A stretch of 64,000 bases of DNA from Litomosoides sigmodontis. Its lineage: Eukaryota > Nematoda > Chromadorea > Rhabditida > Onchocercidae. The notes beneath the pieces were generated by a model, which was not told the DNA's origin, did no database searches, and saw only the letters and a list, made by a program, of their open reading frames with translations. Of this stretch, positions 26,250 through 39,235 are shown piece by piece. How positions within the stretch are numbered: the first letter of the stretch is position 1; every line of letters begins with the position of its first letter. The stretch is from the NCBI GenBank assembly GCA_963070105.1, contig OY718807.1, forward strand, positions 3,569,001-3,633,000, in the 5' to 3' direction. A program made the position numbers and the translations under genes.

Positions 26250-28966
26250 CAGTTGAAGCCACAAAAATCGGATTAGATGCTCTGCAGGTGAGATCAAAGA
26301 CCTTATGAAAAATTCGCCTTTTGATTGCATCGGATCGATATTCCACACCGATAGTTGTAGTGGAATTTTAATATGCCGCATACATTATCCGATTTTTCGT
26401 ATTTCGTACTGCGAAAAATCTTGCGCTTTTGCGACTTCGCAAAGTACTGGAGGAAAACGTTTTGCCTCTCCGTTTCCTCCTTTCTCCTTCTTCCACAACC
26501 ATTCCGTCTTCTTCAGGTATTTCGTAAAATTTCGCTATAGCACTACGCAACTACTACACCTTTGCCATATCTTCGGGATTACATCTATCGTACGTGCAAA
26601 TTGATAAAATTCGTCATAAAATCCACCTAACAATTGAAGGTTTTTTTTTTTTGCAAATGAAGTTTTTAAATTAAAATTCATTCTCTGTAGCACTAACAGT
26701 ATTCAAAGCATTAACTAAAATAGTTCCTACTAAATTTGATTTTGCGCAACAGATGGTCCGACCCACCACTGATGCTTTTGCTATTATAAATTTGCAACTC
26801 TGATTATTATCATCTCTTCCGCCTTTCGTCTTTGTGAAGCACTGTGAGGTGTGATCGGATGAAGTGGACGATAGTAGCAGCAGCAGTACTGTAAGTAATG
26901 ACCTCATTGAGAGTTGAAGAGGTAATGACTACTACATGTGAATATCAGGCGAGAGGAAAGTGAGAGATTACTAAGGATGAAAGTCTGAATGAACGTTTAT
27001 GGATGGAGCATGAAATGCTTGTTGGAATTCAATAACTGTGAAGATTTGGGAATGGCGTAGCAAAGAAGAGTTGTGATGACCAGTGAAGGACGCTTAGCCA
27101 GCCCTTTTGATCGTCGTTGTCGTTTCATCCTTCAGCCCATACTATGTCCCATCCTACCCACTCAGTCTGTTTTATTTCATTTTTTCTTTCGTTCATTTTT
27201 CCCATTTCTTCTTTTAATTTCTACTTATCCGTGATTTTAAATAATCATCGAAATATTGCTTGAACCTAAAATTTCATATATATTATTTATAAATTTTTTG
27301 AAATCCCTTTGCTATCATTGATTGCTACTATAAAATTATACGATAAATTTTCGATTACTTTGATTGGTAAAAAGAAAGACTTTCGATTAGCAAAAGATAT
27401 TATTTAGCTGAAAGTTAAAAGAAATAAAAATAATTACCTCGTTATCATTGCTTACGATCCTTTTTATTATCATTAAAAACTTTCAGATCATTCCTATGAG
27501 AGAGCTATTCTCTGCTTCACTTCTTTTGCTCTCCCCATCTCTCTGTCTTCATTTCTATTTTCAAATGAAATTTAATGTGAAAATTTGCTGTAAAGTATGG
27601 GGTTAACATTAATGGATCAATGGCGATAGATTGATTAGATTGGGGATTTTTTATCGAAAGTTTTAGACTGAAATCTAGTTTGCTTTTGATGCAGTCCTTT
27701 GATACCTTCTTTCTGCTAATGTCTCTCTCTCAGGTCATTTAAAACAGTTTTCCTCGAAATCAAAAAATTTCTCATCAATGCATCCAAAAAGCTCGATAAT
27801 CAATTCTGAAATTCATTCCTATAATTAAGATTAAATAAGTTACTGATATGCATAATTTCCGGTCGTCTTTTCCAGTTTCTTGTTGCATTATAAATAATTT
27901 GTTGCACGAAATACGCTTAAAAAGAATTTTGAATTGACAGTGAATTTCACTCACACCCTCGGGCTTTTTGTAGCACGTGTTTCGAGAAAGCTTTTTTTAA
28001 TTTCCACCCTTCTCTACTCCTAAATCGCTGAGATTTCATCTCCAATCGTAGAATAGCGTGTGTGAACGCGGAATTTACATGTTACAAATTAATTGAGCTA
28101 TCTTTGTTTGGTTGAAATCACGGAAACTGAAGTGGACGATGAAGAAGGCATGGCATGCTGGTATGGCTAGCGAAGTGATGTAGGAATATGGTAATTTGGT
28201 TCATCTGGTGAGTCAGCTGTAATCAGCAAAATGCTTCATCCAACGTGCGTCCGTCCTGCTTACTGCCTTTCTTCCATTAGACAATCATCACAATTTCATG
28301 AGCTCAGTGCATTTAACAATGTTAAATTCATCGGACCACTCTAGTGACCACTCTCTCTCAGAGAAGTCACTGATGAAATCCTCCAATTAGAGGTTTGTGC
28401 AAAAAGCAAGGCGTGTTCCACCCAGAATTTTACTCCAATACTAATTGAACAGCTTTTGCTAATAAGCAATGTGCTTGTTCATTATTTGCATGAACGGGAG
28501 AGGGAGATGTGATACTCTGGGATCCGCTCATTTTCTGCACCATTCATCTAATTTAAAGTCGATTAAATTAAATTTTGCAAAATGTGATATTCAGGAATTA
28601 CTTTGGGGTTGATTTATGCAATGCACTACTGCAGATGTTATAGCTATTTTCCTTGTTCATCGAATAACTGCACGCAGACAGACGACTTTTATGACCTGAA
28701 CACTCACAGCTTTATATTATAGCACGGGAGAGAAATTTCAATTATAAGAGCTTGTAAAATTTAACTGCCATTTCAATATGGTATGTTTCTATGGCGACAA
28801 CATTTACAAAAACCGTTTCCAATCACTTTTTTTTTTCAGCTAGGCAAATATTTTAAGCGTCACCTCAAAAAGGTGCTACTGAATCTGAAATGTTGAGTTG
28901 CATGCTTCCTTCGTAATTCGCTTTCTGGAATTTGTGAAGTGTAAAGCAATTCTTGTTTTCACTAGC

Positions 28967-31645
28967 AATTTACCACGATATTCAGAATTTGGTCTGATGC
29001 AGCGTCTCAGTTCATGGTTCGAGCAGTTGCCTTTGCGACGTCGTGGATCTTCTCGACGATCAAAGAATTGCGACTCGTTATCGTACTCGCACAAAAGGCA
29101 ATCAAAATCAGCAGTACCACAACTTCATTACAGCGTCAGTGCTGTACAAAGTTACAGTTACAAGTATCGAGATCCGTCTGCTGGTGCACCATCGCAGTCT
29201 CTGATGACCAACGATCAGCTACATGGTGCTTCATCGCACTTTTTTTTTCTTTTATTGCTCTGTGAATGAAGAAGCTTACGTGAAATTTTCTGCTTCGAAA
29301 TAGAATTTAAAGAAAGACATGTGAAAAACAAGAATTGTTTGCAGAAGTATTGCTTCTGGATCACTCAGTTTGAACCTAAAATTCTCATTTATCTGTGCAA
29401 CAAAAATTATTTCACTGTGTCTATGGAAAAGAGGAATTAAAGTTCAAAACATACATTTTCAATTGCTCGTTCATCCCTTTATTTCACTTCCAATCCATTG
29501 CAGTAATACAGCCGCATTCTTGGAACAGACAAGAAACGACGGTAAATCAACCATGTCGCAACAGTTCCAAATTTGCCACATCCTTCTTGCAGTCATTCTC
29601 CTCACCAACCAGCTCTGAACGAAAAGTACACTTCCATAGCTTTGATGGATTACGTTCTATTCACAATCATAATGTAGCAATTTCCCAGTCAAAGTTAATT
29701 AGACCTCGAACTAATGAGCGAACAAATAAAGTGTTCAAGCAAAGGCTAACCTGTCCTGGCTTGGTTAGATAGCTTCGATATCAAATAATTTGAAGTGAAC
29801 TAATTTTACGTGATGTTATCTTGCTCTTTCTCCTCATCCATTAGCTTATCTTTTTTTCAAAGCATATTTCCAGAATATACGTACCAATCCGTGGATTTCG
29901 CACAATCGCCCTCTGATCCAGGCTACCGATTATCAAGGACTCAAACCTGCGGATGAACTGATGTATGCGTCGATAGATCGCACCACATCATTTCGTATCA
30001 AAAATCTGGATGAGAGCACTTACAGTTCCGGTTATGGTAGTCAAGATAGCAGGTAGTGAAGCTTTTCAAATTTTTCAACGAATTATTTTTGCATTGAACA
30101 GAGTACCTTTGAACGAATAAACTCACGCATTTACAGAAATACCCTAAAGCTTGGAGAAAAGCTCATAATTGAAAGTTAAAATGTAACATTTCCGTAACAA
30201 ATAATGTAACAAAAAATTGGACATGATACGGAGAAGGAGATAATTTCCTCCACTTTCAAGTCCCGACTTGTAAGCTATTAACTTACTTATGCGGTGTTCC
30301 CATTATTCAGTCCGGAATCATCAGTGCACACACCTGATTGGCAACCGGCAATCACAACTGGCAAGTGCAGTCAATTAGAGGATAAAGAGGTGGAATGCAA
30401 TTCAACCGATGTCGATGAGGCCTTAGGATTAGATTTGGAAAACAAATCGGAAATGGAAGATTTGAAACCAATGGATGCGGAGAACCATTTTGGAAGAGAT
30501 GATGAGCACATATATCATGAACTAGAGGTTTGTTTTCATCCTCCTGCTAGAAAGATCCCATGAAAATTACAATTTCCATTTAGATTTCATTAACTAGAAG
30601 TTGAGAGTGGAGTGAATTCTACTGATAGAACTGTAATATCTCTACAATATGCTAGTTTTAACAGTTCTGCTCAAGTAACACAGTACAGTACAGATATTGT
30701 TCCCCATTGATATGATATGATAATGAGATTTAGTGAATCAGTGTGCGGTCTCAGGTTGGGAGAGGGTTTGCCAAGTTTTGTGTTCCCGGGGAGAATGCAA
30801 GCAAAGGTTGAGTTGAATAATTTAGAGCTTTGCATTGAAGGCCTTTGGCAGATTCTCATTTCTGTTGGACAGTCGGAGCTGTTCATCGGATTCGGAAATT
30901 GCTTGCTCCTCAGATGGATCGTTGCACTCTCCTCGATGCCCATCACCAATTTACACTCAACCAAATCCTAACCATCGCAGTCTACACCGTTGCCAATATC
31001 GGTGCGAAAGATGTGAGGAGGACTGGGTGAGTGAATATCCGAACGTAGCATCCGGCTTCATCTATATCCCTTGTGCTAGCTACAAGCCGCCACCTGAATT
31101 TCATCCTCCTCCCCCACCGCTACAGCCACCACCAGCACCACTGCTACCATTCTCTCCACGAACACGAACAAACGATCTAGAGCAAGCCGAGATGGATTTC
31201 CTGATTGAATTGGATGCACAAATAGCTGAATTACAGGTACAGGTAGTCTTTTTTTTCTAGCTGGAAAGTCTGCATTAAGGCTTCTGTTACGCTCTAACTT
31301 TTCGGCGATATTTGGAGATGAATTTCTGAGCAGTCTCATACATTTTCCGCTGGTTCAGAAATCTCTTGGCTGTAACTGAAGGCAATTTAAGTTAGCATTT
31401 GACTTAGTTGAAATAAAAACTCTATCTATTTGGTGAATAGCAACACGATGAGGTTTGAACTGGATGAGTGAATGAAAAACAAATGGAAAGATTTTCAGTT
31501 GAAAAGTGTGGAGGTGCGTCAACTTGTTGATAAGGCCCGTGAACGCCGCCATGCACGTGCTCGTAACGCACAATTATGTCACGAATTGGCCGAGATGAGA
31601 CGAACGAAGTGGGTGCTGCACAATCACTTCGAATTAGCGCTCTAA
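28967..31645 (+). CDS. Proline-rich protein with C-terminal coiled coil, unrecognised (5' end uncertain)
   Basis: Six exons join in consistent phase: about 28967-29225, 29504-29763, 29874-30052, 30311-30527, 30841-31236 and 31499-31645 (TAA), giving about 485 residues. No signal peptide or membrane segment is visible. The N-terminal part is basic and Ser/Arg-rich (RRRGSSRRSKN). The middle has a Ser/Tyr motif, YSSGYGSQDSSPESS, and an acidic stretch. Exon 5 has a small cysteine cluster (CQYRCERC), then a proline tract (HPPPPPLQPPPAP). The end (EMDFLIELDAQIAELQ onward, then an Arg-rich RERRHARARN stretch) is predicted helical coiled coil. This composition fits an intracellular scaffold or cytoskeletal adaptor. 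The YSSGY motif is loosely like one in metastasis-suppressor (MIM) family proteins, but no IMD or WH2 domain is seen, so I do not assign it. Exon 5 ends at two donors six bases apart. Confidence 0.65.
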
Positions 31646-33702
31646 GTTGACAGGCATTACTGCTGTCGCTATAATCCAATGTTTTCTTTGTTACAACCTT
31701 TCAGTTCCATATATTTGTATTTCAGTAGAGGCACTACTTCACTAGAATCATCGTCTTATGTGGATGGAAGTATGTATCGAAGTGAGATGAATTAAGACGA
31801 ATTGAGATGCTTTCAGAATGATTTGAAATTCGTTTTCGGTTGGGTTAATTCTGTTAGCGTAATCTTTAACAAATGTTTCTTACCACGATAAATCCTCCCG
31901 CACCTTGCTTTCAAATTTAAACTGTCAAATATTCTTGATTTTTAGTGTATTTTAATTCATTTCTCACGCTTCACGAACAAAATGTACTCTGCCATTTTCT
32001 TGCACAAAAATTTGAACATTTCAATTACCGCTAATTCTCAGAACGCATATGACTTTTCACTTCGATATGCAACGGCTCGAACCCCATATGTGCTGCAGTA
32101 AAAGCAAATTAAGGAAGAGCTAAGAGCTCTTGTATTTTGATTTCATATTGATTTTTGTATTTGTAAATTCAGGAAACTGTTCATTTTTCTCTTATCACTA
32201 AACTTTTTCTTTTGTCGATGCTGTACGGTTTCGTTCTGTTTACGATTTTGCTTAAAACTTTCAAAAGTTCAAGAATTATTATTGAGTTTCAACGGAGCAG
32301 CAGACATGAAACATAATTTTGAGAAAAAAAAACCAATTGAGAAACGTCCGATGATGAATAGTTTTAATTGCTCGGCGTATGAAAAATTTAAGTGCTTTCG
32401 AAGCTCAGATAATGGAATTTAATCACGCCGATTTTTTGTGAATGATTGTTTGGGTGATATTAATATTCAAACTTACCTCTTTGTAAAGTGATCTGTGAAA
32501 TTTTCGAAATCATACGAAATGAAAGTATAGGGTAAAAGCTAAGAAATTGGTGCAAATATATTAAGGCAAGAACCTATACATGATTGGCAGTCGATTTTTA
32601 TATGCTAGACAGGACATGCGTACCACCGAAAGGCTCTCTTGGTCGTGCTGAGAGCAATTCAGACTGAGAAGAGGAATAAGCTCTCGTAAGCTTACATATA
32701 ATATGCATACGGAGAAGTTTACCTCATTCATAGGGTGCATTAATTTGCTCTTTAATTGCAATAAACACATTAGAAGGTATGGTAGCGCGTAAAATGACCA
32801 TTTACTGGACATTCCATCTCGAAACGAGGCGTTCACGTCGGAAGTGTCTTTTCAATGCATGTTTTACAGACATAAAATCCATTATCAACTGGACAGCTGA
32901 TTAAAATTACGTCATACGCTGGTAGAAGAAAGTCAAGAAGGAGCAAAAGTTGGATGAAATTATGAAGCTAGCCAAGTCATGCCATCCATGTAGGAAGTTA
33001 GCAAAAGATGGCATGATATATGCTTGCAAAAAACGCTCCTAGCATTGCTAAAGACATCTCACTACAATTATCACAAGAATTATAAAGCTTATTTTACGTC
33101 ACAGCAGGGTGGTAGTTACAGACGTCACTTGTATTCACGAGATACACATCACGGACGTAATGTGACTGGTATCAAAGGTCATGCTTGTACCTCTTTTAAA
33201 CAAGCAGCGTGAATTCGGTTCAGATTTGAATTTGAAAACATGAGTTAGCAGCTAGTACTCGTCGTCCACCACTTCTTACCACTATTTGCTCGTTGCCCTC
33301 AGCGTCACAAGTGCTATCCTTCGATATGACTTCAGAAGACTTAAAACACGCAGTCATCGTCCAAAACATCTCTATCCATCCAGTAATGCTATCACGCTGT
33401 ACAGTTAGTGCATGCTCTTGAAGAGATTCCACTATTGTGGTTGTCACGAAGGAAAGATTCGATTTTTATAGCTGAAGGTATCGATCGTTCCTGGCGGTAT
33501 CCGTTTTCCTTGTTATCCTGCGACTTAGCTATGACGGACTCTTCAACGAACCCAGCTGTAGTGACACTAGTCGGATCACATCAAACTTTCAATTTTTGTT
33601 GTAATTCTTCCTTGTATCAGTAATTAATTTGTGTCGCTACTCATATACGTCACTCGTCTGAACGAATATTACTCCTTTCGGTTGTTATTTAGATAAATTT
33701 GG
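31646..33702. other. Intergenic region, nothing recognised
   Basis: About 2 kb between the proline-rich gene and the hnRNP gene. Several open frames of 60-90 codons exist on both strands but none shows a domain, codon bias or flanking splice sites that I can support. It presumably holds the 3' UTR of the upstream gene and the promoter of the downstream cluster. Confidence 0.5.
33691..33692 (+). promoter_or_regulatory. hrpf-1: Probable spliced-leader acceptor of hrpf-1
   Basis: The sequence GTTGTTATTTAG ends 10 bases before the first of two consecutive ATG codons (33703 and 33706). No upstream coding exon fits, so this is best read as a trans-splice acceptor. Confidence 0.45.
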
Positions 33703-36700
33703 ATGATGAATCCTGACACCAATTACATACGATTGCGTGGACTCCCTTTCGCTGCAAAAGAACAGGATGTTCGGGATTTCCTTCAAGGTTTTAGAGATTT
33801 CCTTTAAAGCATATCATTTTTTTTTACATATAAGCATTTCCATCCTTAAATACGAGTTTTTTTTTTCGGTTTGAATGCAAAGTCGATAACTTTCACGCTG
33901 ACATCAAATGGTCGAGCAAGTGGTGAGTGTTACGTGGAGCTAGACGACCATGAAGCTGTTAAAGAAGCTCAAAAGCTTGATCGTAATGAGATAAACGGAC
34001 GCTATATCGAAGGTTTGCACAACGTTAACGGAGCACTATTTTCATCTAGAAAAATTTTGTTTTATGCAATTCAAAAATTGAACAATAGTGCCCAAGTTTA
34101 TGTCCTAATTTTGAGCATATGGCAATTATCCGCTGATAAAACCTTTGCAGTGTTCAATGTTAGTGATGCGGAGCTACTGATGATGATACGGCACGGAGTG
34201 ATCAAAGGTAGTGGTGGAGATGCAGACAGCCGCTATGCTAGTAATTTTGTCGTACGCCTTCGAGGTTTGCCCTACAGTGCGACAATCGATGACATCAAGG
34301 AATTTTTTTCAGGTTTCTTTCTGCTCACTTCTTTTAGATGCTGATTTAGGTTAAATGATTGGCTTGTGCACTTTTTGTGGATTGCGACTGGAATTTTTCA
34401 AGTGAGGTATTTCCTCCGAAATCTATTGCTTTTGCCGAAAACAATCCAAGTATAATTTTCATGCCGTTGTACAGCTGGTTGTCAGAGTTATTTGTCATCC
34501 CCAAACAGAATTAAAGGACCGGTAAGCGGTAGTTTGGTATGAGAGTGGTTTTGGTAATATGTTTTAATGGGAATATAGGCCTGGAAGTAGCGGATGCGGT
34601 AATCGACAAAGAACCGGGGGGTCGACCTTCGGGGGAGGCATTCGTACGGTTGGCAACCAAAGAATACGCGGAACTGGCTTTGGAGAGAAGCAAAAACTAC
34701 ATGGGTTCAAGGTATGGGAATTCCGTTGGGGAATTTGCAAATTTTCAATTCTGGGCAGGTAAAATTTGTGTTTGTTGGTAGGGTCCGAATTGGAGAGTGG
34801 TGATTTCGGCGTGATCTTTGTTTAGCGTAAGTTTTTTACAGAAACGGTGACTAATTTGTTATTGCCTATTAGTGTTTGTTTTATGTAAAACATAAACTAA
34901 CAGTTTTTAAGCTTCGCTTTCTTGAAATTTAAGAAGGAAAGCGAAGATCTGTTGACAAACGGTCGTTCTCAATAATGGTTATTTTAGATATGTCGAGGTT
35001 TTCCGTAGTTCGGCTGATGAAATGGATAATAGCTATTATGCAGCGCGAGGCATACCACCACCGACCAGTGGACCAGTCCCGTTACGTGGAATAAGTCCGA
35101 CCCTTGATTTTAGATTTCGTGATAGGTACTGTTGGTTTTTTGTGACCCTTGTTATTGGAGATTAAAATCACTTCATTGTTGTTTGCCAATTATGAAATTA
35201 TGCAGAACTATTATGTAGATAATAGCTGTTATGCAAAGCATTAAATTTAATTGGAGTTAAGTGTGGTTTTGCTCAAAGTTTTTGTCATACAGTAATTGCT
35301 TTTAGCAAAGTAAATTTTTGGGAAGTAAATTTTATAGGTATGCAGATTATGGTCGCTACGGTGGACCGATAAGGCTTTCAAGCTTGCATCCACGGCCGTC
35401 TCCGTACGACCGTCCATATTATGATAGGGATCGTTATTATCGGTACGGTGGACGGTATGATCCAGAGTTCGATGAAGCAATGTACGACCCTACCGTGAAA
35501 GTTTTCATGAGAGGTAATTCTTTTGTTTGTAATTGGCTCGTTCCGATATTTTTGATAAATTTGCAAAGTTTATATTCCATAAAAGTTATGGGAGCTCTTA
35601 AGGTGCATAAGTGGTTTGTATAAATCAGAATTTGTTCTCAGGCTGTCATTTTCATTTTGCTACTGCTATTATTACTAGGCGTTTCAGGTTTACCATACAG
35701 TGTTACTGCGCTCGATATTGAAGAATTTTTCCGACCGTTGAATTGTGTTGAAATTAAGCTTGGTTATAATGAAGAGCGTCGTCTTTCGGGTGATGCCTTG
35801 GTGACTTTTTCAACAATGGCGGAAGCGCGGGAGGCATTATCCCGTAACAAAAACAATATGGGCACAAGGTAAGTGATGGAGAACATTTTGTCACGAACTT
35901 GCTGATGTTATAAATTTTCAGGATTGCTTTTAAATGGTCTGTGCTTGGTTATATTCCCTTAAATCATGTGCCAGGATAGGAGACACTTTTTTAAACGAAT
36001 TTTGGTACTCACGCCACGTTACTTTGGGATTGGACAAGAACGAGCATATGTAAACAAGTAACATGGAAAGTGCGCTTACTGAGCAGTGTCAAAGGGCAGC
36101 TGCCTTGCGCTCAAATAAAAAATGATTTTATGGTGGAGTGAACTACCATAAACTACTTGGTCTCTTTCCCATGGATACGTTATTTTTCGAATAAGGATGA
36201 GAAGTTATTTCAAATAAATCCGCGAGATGGCTCCAAAAGCTTCGAATATCGTTGTATCATTAAGTACTTTTTTAGAATTAAGAAACGAAAACGTACGAGG
36301 ATTTTTGAAGGTACCGAAATGTTGTTACGAAAGAGGAGAGCAATGAAGAAGGAAAATCAAATGAACGACGTATACGCTGCCTTGTGCAAACAAATACGAA
36401 GAGAGATGAAAAGAGATTTCGAAGAATATAAACTTTGGAGGAAAGAGAAAACACTGCAAGAAAATACTGAAAATATGCAAGAAGATGAAATTACTCTGGA
36501 AGATTTCGAAACGAGAAATGGAAGAAGAGTTTTTGGAGGAAAATACAGGAAAAGAAGATACGAGTTTATTGAAGAATTTTGTAGCGTTGAATAAGAGTAG
36601 AAGCGAAGAAAACATGAAAAGTTTCCAAGATGCAATAGCGCAAGATACAAGAGGGAAAAAGAAGCAAAGCTAAGCCTGAGCCTGTTGAGCGAAATGAAGA

Positions 36701-38633
36701 CAGTTTATTAAACCAGTTTCGTGGCGCAGATGTTTCTAAGAAGGTAAACCCAGAGGATGAACAGCAGCAGCAGGAAGTGTTTATTTCACAGGAGGCACTG
36801 CAGGAAGTTAAAGCACTTTGCACAGATGATGTGAAGTTGAAAGAAATGTCTGCGCAAATGGAGTACGTAAAACGATGATAAGTGACGAGGCGGAAAAGAT
36901 GCAGAGAGGAGAAGCAGTGAGGAATAAAAAATGTACAGAAAAGGAAAGTGTAGCGGGACCGTCAAGCAATATTGAATGGAAGTGTGAGCTGCAGATAAAG
37001 GGCAGGTACGAAGCAGCGGAAAATTGCTCGGTCCTCAGTACGGTACTTTTGCTGTCGTTGGGGTGAAATTGTGTGCCGCGCGCATAATCCCACACAATTT
37101 TATTTGGGAAGAGTATCGCGGGACGATAAAAGCAGGAAGAGGGATTTTGTGCTGTCAAAATTCCTTTACCGCCAAGCATACATTTATGATTGAAGCAAAT
37201 GAGGCTTTGAAAGATTGCACTCGACATACAGACACTTTCCATTTGCTGTGAACAATCGACATTTTCCTGTTGTAAGAATACCAGCGGTTTGAAATCATAA
37301 GGACGATAGAAGTCCCTTCATAAAGTGTGGAAAAAATTGTGCATAATGGTATTTGCGAGATTAAAGCAGTTTACTGCGAGTGGTCCATTTAGTTTCAATA
37401 TGATTTCCCTTGTAGATATTTTTACCGAATATTTTAGGTGTTTGACAATTAATTTTATATTTTTTAAGTCGTTCGGTATTTCTCTGTTCTAATTAGCTGT
37501 GCTTGACATGCAGTTGCACTTTACTGACCAAAGGAATCAAAACAGGCACTGCATTGAGGGCCGAGCCGTTTCCGGTTTTTTGTGTGCTTATAAGATTTTT
37601 TTAATGATTTATTTTTCTTTAGTTTTACTTAGCCCTTTTTTGTGTGCCGGTTTTTTGATTCCTCTTTATTAGTTCAATAATATGCTGCTTTTTCAGATAC
37701 ATCGAATTATTTCCAGCAACGAATATCCCTCATCCGATTAAAACAGTAACATTCCGTACAGTAAGCGGAGCACCTACCCGTTTAACATCAGCGCCGCGTC
37801 CGCTATACAGCTCCTTTACTGAAGGTAATATTTTTATCACCTTATATGAATTTCATTTATTCATAGGAACACACTTGCGCAACTTGTTTTAGCATCCACT
37901 GAGTAATTTCTATCTGGGCTTTACTTTTATGCAGGAATTCCTTTCTTTCCTTTGCTTTTTTGGATATCTCTTTAAATAACCATTTAATAAAAATATTAAC
38001 AAACTGTTATTGAATGAACAGTAAAAAAAAATGATTGTTTCACAACAAACTGTTTGCTTACTATTGTTTTTATTTTTATGATCTGTCTTTTTTCTTGCAG
38101 CTATGGATGTCATAATTTTCAACATAAAATTTTAAGTAGTGTTCAATTTTCGCTTTGAAAAATATTATTGTTGAGAAAACCGTAAATCTTAATTGGTTCC
38201 AACTGTTGTGTTATAATTCTGGTATATATTTAAATGCGGCAAGTAGTTGTAGGAAACGAACCTCTGTTTTTCACTGTTTTCAAAAAGACAAATAAATATG
38301 ATTGGTATTCTTCTGCAGTATTGTGCTTATTAAAATTCTCCATTTTTAGATGAAGAAACTGCCTATGGAAGTGGAATTGGTGGACAACAAGTAAGTTTTC
38401 TCAAAGTGTTTATTTCTTTTTTTGATTATTAAGACATTTCGATATTTCGATCGGAGTTTCATAAGTTTACGGAAATTTTTCTTGCGTAGTTCTTAATTTA
38501 GCAGTACGTAATCGTAGCGTAAGGGTGTGAAGTGCTTTTGATGGAATTCTTGCAGTACTACAATGATCAGTATGAAGGCCGTCAATCAAAATATGGTCGT
38601 GATTGGGGCGAACCAACACGTACAACTTGGTGA
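33703..38633 (+). CDS. hrpf-1: hnRNP F/H-like RNA-binding protein with three quasi-RRMs
   Basis: Ten exons: 33703-33787, 33869 (or 33857)-34012, 34151-34312, 34579-34711, 34988-35125, 35338-35513, 35688-35868, 37697-37824, 38350-38390 and 38556-38633 (TGA), about 421 residues. Three quasi-RRMs are recognisable by the RGLPxxA/V motif: IRLRGLPFAAKEQDV (residues ~8-83), VVRLRGLPYSATIDDI (~110-185) and VFMRGLPYSVTALDI (~275-350). Each ends in the family-type GRYIEVF / GSRYVEVF / GTRYIELF. A Gly-Tyr-Arg-rich linker separates qRRM2 and qRRM3, and the tail is Gly/Tyr-rich. Family members bind G-rich RNA and regulate splicing and polyadenylation in the nucleus. C. elegans hrpf-1 is the obvious counterpart. 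The exon 2 acceptor is odd: where homology wants the junction the sequence ends in TTTTCG instead of TTTTCAG. An 1.8 kb intron holds a decayed coding relic. Confidence 0.93.
36157..37251 (+). pseudogene. Decayed coding relic inside an hrpf-1 intron
   Basis: Inside the 1.8 kb seventh intron of the hnRNP gene, consecutive open blocks in changing frames (36157-36594, 36485-36673, about 36672-36879, 36875-37066 and 37024-37251) share one style: Glu/Lys/Arg-rich helical segments, a QQQQ run, then a more globular end with FIWEEYRGTIKAG. The abrupt frame changes and stops between blocks suggest one former reading frame broken by small insertions or deletions: a retrocopy, a transposon-derived gene or a dead nested gene on the same strand. 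The terminal FIWEEYRG piece faintly recalls a SET domain, but I would not assign it. Sequencing errors in an intact nested gene are an alternative. Confidence 0.4.
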
Positions 38634-39229
38634 TACGCTAAAGAATTTGATTTGGGGGAGTCTTTGGAACAGTTCTTTGTAGCATTATTTTCCCGTCAAA
38701 GCATTAATTATCATGTTAGGCTGATTTTTGTATGTATATGTAATATTTGCCGTATAGAAATTGTTTTCGACTTAGCTTTCAGTTTCACATTATTCCTCGT
38801 GTCCAGCTCCTGAAGCATTTTTTGCACCGTTCTAACGAACAGTGCTCATTAGTTAATTTAATTTTAATTGTATTTTCTGTTTTTATTGATAATGAAAAAC
38901 AGTGTTATTGCCTTTGTAAAACTTTCCACTATGCTTACTTTGAAGCGCATAAAACTTTTTCACAGTCTTAACTGTGCTTTACTTAATCATTGTGATGGTT
39001 TTTGTCCAGTTTGGCAGCGTTTTTAAGGATGCTGTAACTGTCTCCAAGTGCATTCCACTAACTGTTATGTCTACTTCGTATTGTATTACGTACGCTATTG
39101 CTGGTGTTTGACATACTTTATTACTATTTTTGTCCTTGTGTCCTTATTATATTTGATATTTCTTGACAACAGGAAATACTGCAGCCTTGCATGTTTTTCT
39201 GCTCCTAATGTTTTACAGTCGAAATGAGA

Positions 39230-39235
39230 AATAAA
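39230..39235 (+). terminator. hrpf-1: Polyadenylation signal of hrpf-1
   Basis: AATAAA about 600 bases past the hrpf-1 stop and about 255 bases before the next gene's leader acceptor. Confidence 0.55.

Larger units (their letters stand above)
11614..28966. other. Gene-poor region between divergent genes
   Basis: About 17 kb with no exon I can support on either strand. It is A+T-rich with many purine or pyrimidine tracts and dinucleotide arrays. Open frames here, including a 181-codon one at 15539-16084, are rich in Phe, Leu, Ser and Ile as expected from T-rich DNA, and lack domain signatures and splice context. The region lies between the minus-strand TSR gene and a plus-strand gene, so it should hold the promoters and possibly long 5' introns of both. 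A block at about 19000-19330 stands out as less A+T-rich and full of factor-site-like words. Confidence 0.6.

Noticed and set aside
32561..33623. Several 60-90 codon frames between the proline-rich gene and hrpf-1
   Set aside because: No domain, no matching splice sites and no consistent frame across them.
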